Made by a program: the position numbers and the translations under genes. A model generated the notes under the pieces. It was given only the letters and a program-made list of their open reading frames with translations. It did no database searches and had not been told where the DNA came from. This document shows, piece after piece, positions 1-7,594 of a DNA stretch of 64,000 nt; within the stretch, counting starts at the first letter, position 1; the number at the start of each line of letters is the position of its first letter. The stretch comes from Agromyces kandeliae (lineage in GTDB: Bacteria; Actinomycetota; Actinomycetes; Actinomycetales; Microbacteriaceae). Location of the stretch: NCBI RefSeq assembly GCF_009674665.1, contig NZ_WKJD01000006.1, positions 370,836 to 434,835 on the forward strand. The letters run 5' to 3'.

Positions 1-361
1 GACGTCCGAGGAGCGCCGCGCGGACCGCGAACACGTTGAGCACCGGCAGCGCGGCGACGACGACCAGGTCGACGTCGCGCCCGTGGCGGACGAAGTGGCG
101 GAACAGGCCGAACGCGAAGGCCACGGCGCTCCGCGTCGTCCGCACGCCGCCATCGTCGTAGATCTCGCCGCGCCACACCGAGACGACGTCGAACGGAGCC
201 GTGGGCGGCTCCGTCGGCGGCCACTGCGCGCGCGTGACGTACGTCACGTGCGCGCCGCGGGCCACGAGCTCCTCGGCCATGCGCCGGTAGACGCGCTCCC
301 CGCCGCCCGTGTTGACCGGGAAGACGCAGTCGTACGCGATCGCCACGCGCTGCCGGCTCAT
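1..361 (-). CDS. Glycosyltransferase family 4, N-terminal part (cut by window edge)
   Basis: This is the first 120 codons of a glycosyltransferase whose 3' end lies outside the window. The translation opens MSRQRVAIAYDCVFPVNTGG, followed by GERVYRRMAEELVARGAHV. That is the nucleotide-sugar-independent N-terminal Rossmann half of GT4 enzymes: a hydrophobic strand, a Gly-rich acceptor loop and the helix that follows. A VDLVVVAALPVLN strand comes near the cut. The ATG overlaps the TGA of the DUF2142 gene by four bases (ATGA), so the two are probably translated together. The catalytic C-terminal domain is not visible, so donor and acceptor cannot be judged. An envelope glycopolymer role is inferred from the neighbours. 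Confidence 0.82.
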   Translation of the reverse strand, partial: MSRQRVAIAYDCVFPVNTGGGERVYRRMAEELVARGAHVTYVTRAQWPPTEPPTAPFDVVSVWRGEIYDDGGVRTTRSAVAFAFGLFRHFVRHGRDVDLVVVAALPVLNVFAVRAALLGR

Positions 362-1962
362 GCGCTGGGGCTCCCCGACGCGTCCCCCTGCGTCGCCCGG
401 GCGACGGCCGCGACGTCGACGGGCGCGAGGTCGGAGTCGAGCCGCGCGACCAGGACGCCGAGCCGGCCGATGAAGGCCGCATACGCCGCCGAGGCGATGG
501 CGTACAGCGTGACGAGGAGCGGCCACCCGCCCGGGGGCTGCCACTCGGGCGCGAGGACCATCTCGGTGATGCGGTCGTCCAGGCCCACCACGTAGCGGTA
601 CATCACGAACAGGAAGACGTACGCGCCGAACGCGGCGAGGAGCACGCCGCCGAGCCACGTGTACCGCACCGAGAGCCGTGCGATGCGGTCCGGGGTCCTG
701 CGGGAGAGCAGGTGGCAGATCACGATCAGCGCGCCGAGGTAGAGGAACAACCCGTACCGGCCCTGCCAGATGATCCCGGTCTGACCGACCGAGCGCGCCT
801 GGACGAGCACCGGCACGACCACGCAGGCCGCGATCACGACGGCGATCACGACGGCATCGCGTCGCTGCGACGAGCCGACCGCGAGGAACACGACGGCGCC
901 GACCACCGCCGCCACCGACCACAGCGCCCAGGCGGGGATGACGGTGTCGAGCCATCCGAACTCCCCGATGGCCTGCTGGAGCAGTTCATCGGTGAGGCGG
1001 AGCATGTAGACGACGCCCTCGAGGAACCCCGCGCCGACGAGCGGCGCATCGCCCTCCCTGGCCTGGCTGGAGAGGCTGCCGCCGACCAGCGTCCACCCGA
1101 GCGAGAACAGCCCGAAGACGGCGATGATCCCGAGCCAGAGGTAGCTCCGAGCCGTCGTGAACAGGCTCCGCACCGGCGCCCAGCCGACCGTCAGCGCCGC
1201 CAACGCGACGATGACGACGAGCCACAGCGGCCCGAGCGCCCGCGCGGTGACCAGTGCGGCGGATGCGAGCGTGACGACCACCCACATCCAGGTCCGCGAG
1301 AACACCGCAGGCGGTCCGTGGCCGTGCGCCTCGAACAGGCGCAGTACCGCGACCCACAGGGCGACGGATGCCGCGATCTCGAGACCGTTCGGATTGACCG
1401 AGCCCATGAGGTAGACGCACATGGGCAATGCCGAGAACGCGAGCGCGAGCGGCATCCACCGCGCCCTCGTGCCCGCAACGGCGAGCTGGAACGCGGCCCC
1501 GACGAACAGCGCACCGATCAGCGCGCTGACGATGCGCATCGCGATCACGCCCGCGTCGCCGCCGATGACGAGGGACGGCCAGCCGACGAGTGCATAGTAG
1601 ACGGGGTTGTACGCGCCGGTCCAGGTGTTGAACCAGTCCTGCCCGCCCTCGTCGCCGAGCGCGACGCCGCAGTCGGCCGAGCGGTTCTCGTCGTCGACGT
1701 AGCAGAGCAGCGCGGGGTCGTACCGGTACTCGTCCGGCAGTCGCACGACGAGGTGGAGGACGCCCTCGACCTCGTCGCCGATCAGCTGGCCGCGGACCTG
1801 GGCGATCGCCTTCGTCGCGTGCGCGTTCTCGTCGGGCACGGAGAAGATCGGGGAGGCGAACGCCCACAGGATGCCGAGGAACGCCGTCAGGGCGAAGCCG
1901 ACCAGTCCCGCCCGGTTCGCGGCGGAGCGGCGCGCGCCGGCCCCCGCCGGTGCGTTCACCAC
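358..1962 (-). CDS. DUF2142 family polytopic membrane protein (probable GT-C-like glycosyltransferase)
   Basis: This is a 534-residue integral membrane protein with roughly a dozen hydrophobic segments. After the first segment comes SPIFSVPDENAHATKA, the PDE-x-AH signature of the DUF2142 family. Such proteins are usually found in O-antigen and wall-polymer loci. An acidic first extracytoplasmic loop is typical of GT-C enzymes that use polyprenyl-phosphate sugars. Translation starts at GTG 1962 or the adjacent GTG 1959; no in-frame ATG is better. A nine-codon reading frame beginning at ATG 1985 ends in a TGA that overlaps GTG 1959. The downstream glycosyltransferase is coupled by an ATGA overlap. 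The enzymatic role is an inference from family and context; no substrate can be named. Confidence 0.85.
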   Translation of the reverse strand: MVNAPAGAGARRSAANRAGLVGFALTAFLGILWAFASPIFSVPDENAHATKAIAQVRGQLIGDEVEGVLHLVVRLPDEYRYDPALLCYVDDENRSADCGVALGDEGGQDWFNTWTGAYNPVYYALVGWPSLVIGGDAGVIAMRIVSALIGALFVGAAFQLAVAGTRARWMPLALAFSALPMCVYLMGSVNPNGLEIAASVALWVAVLRLFEAHGHGPPAVFSRTWMWVVVTLASAALVTARALGPLWLVVIVALAALTVGWAPVRSLFTTARSYLWLGIIAVFGLFSLGWTLVGGSLSSQAREGDAPLVGAGFLEGVVYMLRLTDELLQQAIGEFGWLDTVIPAWALWSVAAVVGAVVFLAVGSSQRRDAVVIAVVIAACVVVPVLVQARSVGQTGIIWQGRYGLFLYLGALIVICHLLSRRTPDRIARLSVRYTWLGGVLLAAFGAYVFLFVMYRYVVGLDDRITEMVLAPEWQPPGGWPLLVTLYAIASAAYAAFIGRLGVLVARLDSDLAPVDVAAVARATQGDASGSPSA

Positions 1963-1985
1963 TGCGCGCGCTCCATCTCAGGCAT
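1956..1985 (-). other. Possible nine-codon leader ORF ahead of the DUF2142 gene
   Basis: ATG 1985 opens a nine-codon frame (MPEMERAQW) ending in TGA at 1956-1958. That stop overlaps GTG 1959 of the DUF2142 gene as GTGA. The ATG lies 9 bases after a TAGACT -10 box, so the transcript would be almost leaderless at this codon. Translation could be real and coupled, or the frame may be chance; there is no direct evidence for a peptide. Confidence 0.3.
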
Positions 1986-1994
1986 GACCGCCCG

Positions 1995-2000
1995 AGTCTA
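1995..2000 (-). promoter_or_regulatory. -10 box TAGACT for the DUF2142 gene
   Basis: TAGACT on the minus strand lies 32 bases before GTG 1962 and 9 before the leader ATG at 1985. It matches the TAGRNT-like -10 seen throughout the window. No convincing -35 is visible. Confidence 0.5.
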
Positions 2001-2031
2001 GCAACGCGGACCTCGTCGACCGGGCCCGCAC

Positions 2032-4083
2032 CTACGGGACGGTGACGGTGCGACAGCCCGCGGACGTGGTCGAACCGGGGCCCGACTTGTTGATGGCGTA
2101 CGCGCAGATCGAATGCGGTCCCGGGCCGAGCCCCGCGAGATCGGCGCGGAACCCGTGCAGGTCGCCCATCCCGGGGAAGACGTCGCCGAGGCCGTCCTTG
2201 ACGAGGCTCGCCTCGACGGACGCCGCGCCGACGCCGTCGACGTACACGTGCACGCGGATGGGATCGACGGTGTCCGGGTCGAACGCCCAGCCGCGCACGA
2301 AGGCGGTCCCCTTCTCAGCACCGGCAGCGGCTTCGTCGACCCAGATCTTCGGGGATCCCTGCGGCATGGCCACGTCGATGCACCCCAACCCCGCATTGCC
2401 GCCGTCGCCGACGTTGATGGCGTACGCGCAGACTCGGTGCGACCCCGGGGTCACGCCGGAGAGTCGGGCCGAGAACCCGTGAGCGGTGCCGTAACCCGGC
2501 CACGTCGGTGTCGCCCGCTCGACATCGGCGGCGATCGACGCCCAGCCCCGTCCGTCGACGTAGACGTGCACGCGGATCGGATCGACGACGTCCGGATCGT
2601 AGGCCCACCCGCTCACGTCGATGACGCCGATGTCCGGTGCCACGGCTGATTCGAACCGGCCGATCGGGGAGCCGCTCGGCATGGCCACCTGGGCGCACCC
2701 GATCCGCTTGTTCGAACCCGCGGCGACGTTGATCGCGTACACGCAGAGGCTGTGGGTGCCGGGGGCGACGCCGCCGATCGTCCCGGCGAATCCGTGCCGG
2801 TCGCCGAAGCCCGGCTTGGCGCCATCCAGGCCGGCCTTCACCGCGTCCGCGGCGATCGAGGCGCGACCGACCCCGTCGACGTAGACGTGCACGCGGATCG
2901 GATCGACCGTGTCGGGGTCGATCGCCCAGCCGCGGAACGTGATCTGGCCCGGCGCACCGGCGGCCTCGTCGATCACGCCGAACGGGCTCGCCGACGGGAT
3001 CGCGACCCGGACGCACCGCAGCAGCGTGTTCGATCCCGCTCCGACGTTGATGCCGAAGACGCAGACGGACCGCACGCCCGGGTCCAACCCGCCGACTCGA
3101 GCCGTGAAGCCGTTCGCACCGGTCGAGGTCGGCTGATCGGCCGCGACGGAGGACTTGCCGACACCGTCGACGTAGACGTGGACGCGGATGGGCGAGGCGC
3201 TGTTCGGGTCGGATGCCGTTCCGCTGACCTCGATCGCGCGGTACCCCCCGACGGCTCGCGTCACGTCACCGCTCGGCGAGTCATTGCCCTTCGTCGATCC
3301 GAACCAGTCGGTGAACAATCGCCAGAAGTTCCGGTTGCCGTAGCTCGAGCACGAGTCGCCCGTTCCGTAGAGGTTGGCCAGGGCCGCGGAGTTCGGCGTG
3401 TACGGCGTGTAGAGGTAGAGCCCGGCGGTCGCCTGGTTCTTGATGTAGACCGTCTTCGTCCCGCATGCGCTGTTCGGGTGGTAGAGGATCGAGTTGTTGC
3501 GTCCCGCCTCGTACGCGCGACCGGTCGGGGCGGCAGCGTACCGCTTGAACTGGAGCGCCGCCGAGTACACCTGGTTGAAGAAGCCGTAGTACTGGCTGTC
3601 GCAGTCCGCGGTGTCGGGGCACCCGTACCCGGTGGCGCTGCGATACTGCCGATCGGTCGGCGAGGAATCGGTGACGAGGCTCTGCTCCTTCTCGATGAGC
3701 ACGATGAGCGAGCGCGGGTTGATGCCGCACGCCTGTGCGACGTCGTAGATGATCTGCGCCGCCGACTGGTTCGATCGTCCCGAGTACGCGCTGCAGCGGC
3801 CGGACTCGCCCGACTTGTTCGACGTCGTGGTGCGGTAGTCCTTCAGGCACGTCGGCCCCGTCGTCGCCGTACAGGTCGGCACCCTCGCATCGAGGAACGA
3901 CTGGATCGCGGAGGCGCTCATGGTCGATCGGTCGTAGAAGACCTGGTCGCTGATGATCATGCCGGGGTCGAAGTCGCGGGCGTCCGCTGCGCTGGCGGTG
4001 GAGTCGCCGGACACGGCATCGACCGCCGCGACTCCTGCGACGGCGACGAGGATCGCGACGACCGCGAGAACGATACGCCTCAT
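2032..4083 (-). CDS. Secreted protein: lysozyme-like N-terminal domain plus four VHVYVDG repeats
   Basis: This is a 683-residue exported protein. Residues 1-33 form a signal peptide with an Ala-rich cleavage region. Residues 38-263 form a Cys-containing domain with GMIISDQVFYD, then LIVLIEKEQSLVT (Glu131 and Glu133), ATGYGCPD and YYGFFNQVYSAALQFKRY. The EKEQ helix followed by a Gly/Tyr-rich segment resembles the catalytic Glu region of lysozyme-like transglycosylases, but this assignment is by pattern only. Residues 275-683 carry four repeats of about 100 residues, each with GWAxDPDTVDPIRVHVYVDG-type strands, PGxHxxC and YAINVGxGSN. The VHVYVDG cores lie at 301, 398, 505 and 611. ATG 4083 was chosen because the signal peptide begins there and it overlaps the lipoprotein stop (ATGA); the frame remains open further upstream without signal-like sequence. 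It may bind or remodel wall glycan or peptidoglycan. Confidence 0.85.
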   Translation of the reverse strand: MRRIVLAVVAILVAVAGVAAVDAVSGDSTASAADARDFDPGMIISDQVFYDRSTMSASAIQSFLDARVPTCTATTGPTCLKDYRTTTSNKSGESGRCSAYSGRSNQSAAQIIYDVAQACGINPRSLIVLIEKEQSLVTDSSPTDRQYRSATGYGCPDTADCDSQYYGFFNQVYSAALQFKRYAAAPTGRAYEAGRNNSILYHPNSACGTKTVYIKNQATAGLYLYTPYTPNSAALANLYGTGDSCSSYGNRNFWRLFTDWFGSTKGNDSPSGDVTRAVGGYRAIEVSGTASDPNSASPIRVHVYVDGVGKSSVAADQPTSTGANGFTARVGGLDPGVRSVCVFGINVGAGSNTLLRCVRVAIPSASPFGVIDEAAGAPGQITFRGWAIDPDTVDPIRVHVYVDGVGRASIAADAVKAGLDGAKPGFGDRHGFAGTIGGVAPGTHSLCVYAINVAAGSNKRIGCAQVAMPSGSPIGRFESAVAPDIGVIDVSGWAYDPDVVDPIRVHVYVDGRGWASIAADVERATPTWPGYGTAHGFSARLSGVTPGSHRVCAYAINVGDGGNAGLGCIDVAMPQGSPKIWVDEAAAGAEKGTAFVRGWAFDPDTVDPIRVHVYVDGVGAASVEASLVKDGLGDVFPGMGDLHGFRADLAGLGPGPHSICAYAINKSGPGSTTSAGCRTVTVP
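2234..3196 (-). repeat. Four in-frame DNA repeats encoding the VHVYVDG segment
   Basis: Near-identical blocks begin at 2234, 2552, 2873 and 3164 on the plus strand (CCGTCGACGTAGACGTGCAC and variants). They are spaced 318, 321 and 291 bases, all multiples of three. The identity covers more than 30 bases in the three leftmost copies. It supports recent duplication or gene conversion among the protein repeats. Confidence 0.8.
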
Positions 4084-4532
4084 TCGGGCACCTCGACCGT
4101 CGTCGAATCGCTTCGCACGTCGAGATAGCGCAGGGAGACCGACCAGAGTCCGGGACCGAGCTCGTCCCCGGTCACGTACACCGATCCGCAATCGAGGCTG
4201 CTCGGCCCGGGCTGCGGGGCCGTGGTCCGCGTGACGGTGGATCCGGCGAGGGAGAACTCGAACGCGCAGTCGACCGCATCGTCCAGGGAACCGTCGACGA
4301 GACCCGACGCGATCACCTCGCCCGACGGCTCGTTCCACTCCACGTGCGTGAGCAGCGGCGTCACCGCGGGCGCGCTGGTGGACGCCGATGTCGGATCGGG
4401 CGACGCGGTGGGACCGGTCCCCTCGGTCGAGGGCGTCGGCTCCCCGACCACGCCGGACGCGCCGCAGGCCGACAGGGTCGCGAGGCAGGCTGCTCCGATG
4501 AGCACGGCGATGCCCGTGTCCGTCGCACGCAT
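4080..4532 (-). CDS. Small secreted lipoprotein, function unknown
   Basis: This is a 150-residue protein with a lipoprotein signal peptide: hydrophobic residues 8-19 and lipobox LSAC, with Cys23 as the predicted acylated residue. A Thr/Ser/Pro-rich linker of about 30 residues follows. The C-terminal domain of about 100 residues is beta-rich (LLTHVEWNEPSGEVIASG and GLWSVSLRYLDV) and has two cysteines that may pair. ATG 4532 is preceded by GGGAGG at a suitable distance. The gene overlaps the downstream repeat-protein gene by ATGA, so the two products are probably made together. The linker suggests a domain held away from the membrane within the wall. No family was recognised. Confidence 0.8.
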   Translation of the reverse strand: MRATDTGIAVLIGAACLATLSACGASGVVGEPTPSTEGTGPTASPDPTSASTSAPAVTPLLTHVEWNEPSGEVIASGLVDGSLDDAVDCAFEFSLAGSTVTRTTAPQPGPSSLDCGSVYVTGDELGPGLWSVSLRYLDVRSDSTTVEVPE

Positions 4533-4622
4533 CCGTGCCCCCTCCCGTTCGCACGTCGTCCGCGCCGACAGGCTAGCCGTGATGCCCCGCGACGGAGAGA
4601 CGCCACGCCCGAGCAGCCGGGG

Positions 4623-7457
4623 TCAGTCCGAGTCGTCGGCGGTCCGCCGCCTCGACCGGAGCCACCATGCGCCGTAGCCCGTGGCGAGGCCGAGCAGCGT
4701 GACGAACGTCACGATCGTGCCCGTCGCGAATCCCGGCGGCGAGTACGACAGGACGACCCGGTGCTCGCCCTCGTCGAGTGCGACCGCGGCTGCGACGTGG
4801 TCTGCCGCGATCATCTCGGCCTGCTCGCCGTCGACCGTGGCCGACCAGCCCGGGCGCCGGAACGAGTCCTCGACGACGAGGAGCCCGTCGCCGTCCTCGA
4901 CGACGACGCGGAACTCCTGCCGATCCGTCGAATCGGTCTCGATGATCTCGATGGCGGCGTTCGAGCCGGCATCGATCGGCTGCCGTGGCTCGGCGTCGAG
5001 CACGGCCGTGGCGGCGCCGACGAGTCCGGAGTCGAGCAGGTCGACGCGCGCGTCGGAGTCCTCCTCGACGATCGCGTCATCCGCCCAGTGAACCCGCTCC
5101 GCGGCACCCTGCCGCTCCAGGATCGTCGCATCGCCGGTATGCACGACCTGCAGGCCGTCGTCGGCGGGTCGGACGACGTCGATCGCGACGTCCGCGTCGG
5201 CGGAACTCGCGATGCGGTACTCCGAGTCGGCGCCCTCGATCGAGAGGCGAGCGAACCACTCCACGTCGTCGGCGATGTCCTCGCCCATGACGGCGACCGA
5301 CCGTGTGCCCGAGGTCGCCGGAACCCAGGTCGACGTCTCGGTCAGGACGGAGCCCGACGAGGCATCCACGATGTCGACCACGAGGCGGATGCCGTCCGCG
5401 GACGATGCGACGCCCTCGTCGATCGTGTAGGCGACGCCGCGGACGGGACCACGTTGCAGCGCGCTCTCGAACACGCCCTCGCCCGCCGCCCGAACCCCGC
5501 CGACCCGGGTGGCCAGCTCCACGTCGCCCGGAAGGGCGACGCCGGGGTCGACCACGAGGTACCGGACGGCGAGGCGATCCAGCACCGGGGACCGCCCGTA
5601 CTCCCCGAGCCCGTCGGCCTGGAGGGTGGAGTAGGTCGGGCTCTGCAGCGCACCGTCGTCGACGGCGAGCATGAGGTCCTTCCATTGCGGCGTCATGAAG
5701 GCGTGGCCGCCGACGGCTCGCTGACGGTAGACCGAGCTGGAGCCGGGCAGCGTCACCTGGCCGACCGAGGCGTATCGACTCTCGCCGAGATTGTCGTCCA
5801 GGTACCGGTAGGTCGACGTGCTCGGGTAGAAGGTCGAGGTCGCCGACGTCGGCCACCATGCGGACGCCACGAGCGTCGCCGGGATCACGAGCACGATCGG
5901 GATCACCACGGCAGCGATGACCCGGTAGACCGCGCGACGTCCGAAGTAGGTCAGGACGACCATGCCGGCCGCCAGGACCGCGGTGATCGCGATGGCGGCC
6001 ACCTGATGGCGGACCTCGCCGAGCCGTTCGCCGGGAACGCGGCGAAGGGCGTACAGCACGATGCCGACGGCGCCCGACGCGAGAACCGCCGGGACCGCGA
6101 GCCGACCGGCCAGGGCCAGCCTGCCGCCGATGCTCGAGCCCGCCCACGTGCGGCGCAGGTCGGCCCCGGGAGCATCCGGAGACAGCATCCTGTCGAACCC
6201 GATGGCGGCGAGGATCGCGGCGCTGAAGCCGACGATCACGCGCAGCCTGCCGACCGGGTTGTTCGAGAAGATGGGCAGCTCCTGGGCGAAGCCGAGCAGC
6301 GGCCCGCCCACGTAGACCAGCACGACCGACACGCCGAGCGCGGTGGCGAAGAAGACAGCCACGCCCCGTTGGACTGATCCGCCACGCCGGAAGAGCGCCA
6401 CCGTCGCGAGCAGCACCAGCGCCACCGCGCTCGCGTACGACAGGTGCTCGACGGGATGGCCGCCCCAACTGCCGATCGTGGGTCCGCCGTTGATGTCGGG
6501 CACGAGCGCCGAGGCGAGGTCCTCGACCGGGAGGTGGGATGCAGACGACTGCCGTCGGATGGACAGGTCGATCACGTTGAGCGCGTTGACCGCGAAGGGG
6601 ACCAGTTGCCACGCGGAGAGCAGCAGGCCGAGCAGCACGCCGCCTGCGGAGACGAGTCCCGAGACGATCACCGCCCGCACGCCGGAGCGCATCAGGATGG
6701 CGCGCACGACGACGTAGGCCCCGCCGAGGTACAGGGCATACCCCGCGATGGCGGGGAAGCCTCCGAGCATCATGCCGGCGACGGCGAGGCCGACCGGAAG
6801 GATGTCGCGCAGGCGCGCCTCGACCGCAGCGCGCTCGAGTGCCCAGAACAGCAGCGGGATGAACGCCGCCACGCGGGTCTGGGGCCAGTTGGTCCACGCG
6901 ATCATGAATCCCGATGCCGCGAACACGATGCTCGCTACGGGCCAGGTCTCCTGGCGGATCCCGAGGCGGCGAAGGAACAGGGACATGCCGATCGTGATGA
7001 GCGCGATCTCGAGCAGCTTGACGAACGCGGGCGCGAGCGCACCGGGAAGGATCCACCACGGAAGGGAGAGCGGGGAGTAGACGCCGAAGTTGGGCAGTCC
7101 GCCGAGTTCGGCGCCGCCCGCGACGTAGGGGTTCCACCCCGCCGGACTGCCGGCGCGGACCGAGTCGACGAACAGCAGGGTCTGGGGCGCGATGGTGTCG
7201 ATCGTGTCCCCGATGAGTCGGTTCGTGATCGGCGACATGTCGGCGAGCTCCGACTGCCATGGGGGCACCGCGGCGAGGAACTGGGTGCCGAGGAAGGTCC
7301 CGACCCCGATCAGGGGAAGCCCGATGCTGACCACGGTGAACAGCGCGAGCGCACCCCACGACGCGACGAGCCCCCACGGCACGTTCGCGAGGCGGGCGGG
7401 GATCGCGGGCGCGCCCGATGCCGGGCGTCGGCGGTGCGGGGGCGTTGCCGTCGACAC
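4623..7457 (-). CDS. YfhO family membrane protein (GT-C-like, polymer decoration)
   Basis: This is a 944-residue membrane protein with about 12-13 hydrophobic segments between residues 25 and 540, a soluble extracytoplasmic region to about residue 900, and a final membrane anchor followed by a basic tail. The first outside loop contains PPWQSELADMSPITNRLIGD and GWNPYVAGGAELGG, the pattern of the YfhO family. YfhO proteins are GT-C-fold enzymes linked to glycosylation of wall polymers such as lipoteichoic acid. GTG 7457 is the start because AAGGAG stands five bases before it; an ATG two bases upstream is in another frame. It is divergent from the GtrB-like gene, the likely maker of its lipid-linked donor. 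The sugar is unknown. Confidence 0.88.
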   Translation of the reverse strand: MSTATPPHRRRPASGAPAIPARLANVPWGLVASWGALALFTVVSIGLPLIGVGTFLGTQFLAAVPPWQSELADMSPITNRLIGDTIDTIAPQTLLFVDSVRAGSPAGWNPYVAGGAELGGLPNFGVYSPLSLPWWILPGALAPAFVKLLEIALITIGMSLFLRRLGIRQETWPVASIVFAASGFMIAWTNWPQTRVAAFIPLLFWALERAAVEARLRDILPVGLAVAGMMLGGFPAIAGYALYLGGAYVVVRAILMRSGVRAVIVSGLVSAGGVLLGLLLSAWQLVPFAVNALNVIDLSIRRQSSASHLPVEDLASALVPDINGGPTIGSWGGHPVEHLSYASAVALVLLATVALFRRGGSVQRGVAVFFATALGVSVVLVYVGGPLLGFAQELPIFSNNPVGRLRVIVGFSAAILAAIGFDRMLSPDAPGADLRRTWAGSSIGGRLALAGRLAVPAVLASGAVGIVLYALRRVPGERLGEVRHQVAAIAITAVLAAGMVVLTYFGRRAVYRVIAAVVIPIVLVIPATLVASAWWPTSATSTFYPSTSTYRYLDDNLGESRYASVGQVTLPGSSSVYRQRAVGGHAFMTPQWKDLMLAVDDGALQSPTYSTLQADGLGEYGRSPVLDRLAVRYLVVDPGVALPGDVELATRVGGVRAAGEGVFESALQRGPVRGVAYTIDEGVASSADGIRLVVDIVDASSGSVLTETSTWVPATSGTRSVAVMGEDIADDVEWFARLSIEGADSEYRIASSADADVAIDVVRPADDGLQVVHTGDATILERQGAAERVHWADDAIVEEDSDARVDLLDSGLVGAATAVLDAEPRQPIDAGSNAAIEIIETDSTDRQEFRVVVEDGDGLLVVEDSFRRPGWSATVDGEQAEMIAADHVAAAVALDEGEHRVVLSYSPPGFATGTIVTFVTLLGLATGYGAWWLRSRRRTADDSD

Positions 7458-7484
7458 ATTCTCTCCTTGGTGGGGGACCGGGAC

Positions 7485-7490
7485 ATTCTA
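7485..7490 (-). promoter_or_regulatory. -10 box TAGAAT for the YfhO gene
   Basis: TAGAAT on the minus strand lies 28 bases before GTG 7457. A start point near 7478 would leave a leader of about 20 bases containing the AAGGAG site. Confidence 0.5.
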
Positions 7491-7538
7491 CGGATACCCG
7501 GCCGCGAGCACGCGGCGGGCCGGCCTCCGGTGAACTGA

Positions 7539-7544
7539 GATAAT
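7539..7544 (+). promoter_or_regulatory. -10 box GATAAT for the GtrB-like gene
   Basis: GATAAT is immediately followed by a perfect inverted repeat and lies about 50 bases before ATG 7595. It is divergent from the YfhO promoter. Confidence 0.45.
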
Positions 7545-7547
7545 GAC

Positions 7548-7570
7548 GTGCACGTCGCGTCGACGTGCAC
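7548..7570. promoter_or_regulatory. Perfect inverted repeat GTGCACGTCG-CGT-CGACGTGCAC
   Basis: Two 10-base arms separated by three bases start four bases after the GATAAT box. At DNA level it could be an operator over the transcription start. In RNA it could be a stem in the 5' leader of the GtrB-like gene. The first arm is also part of the 12-base palindrome GACGTGCACGTC. Confidence 0.55.
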
Positions 7571-7594
7571 TCCGCGTCCCCACCAGAGAGCCCC

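Noticed and set aside
712..2001. Long antisense frame opposite the DUF2142 gene
   Set aside because: Composition is His/Arg/Asp-rich shadow coding produced by high GC; the opposite strand encodes a recognisable membrane protein.
2752..4128. Long plus-strand frame opposite the repeat protein gene
   Set aside because: It is a shadow of the repeats; its repetitive Asp-Val sequence mirrors the VHVYVDG blocks.
4084..4554. Upstream extension of the repeat-protein frame to 4554
   Set aside because: The extra 157 residues are Arg-rich shadow of the lipoprotein gene, and they would bury the signal peptide that begins at 4083.
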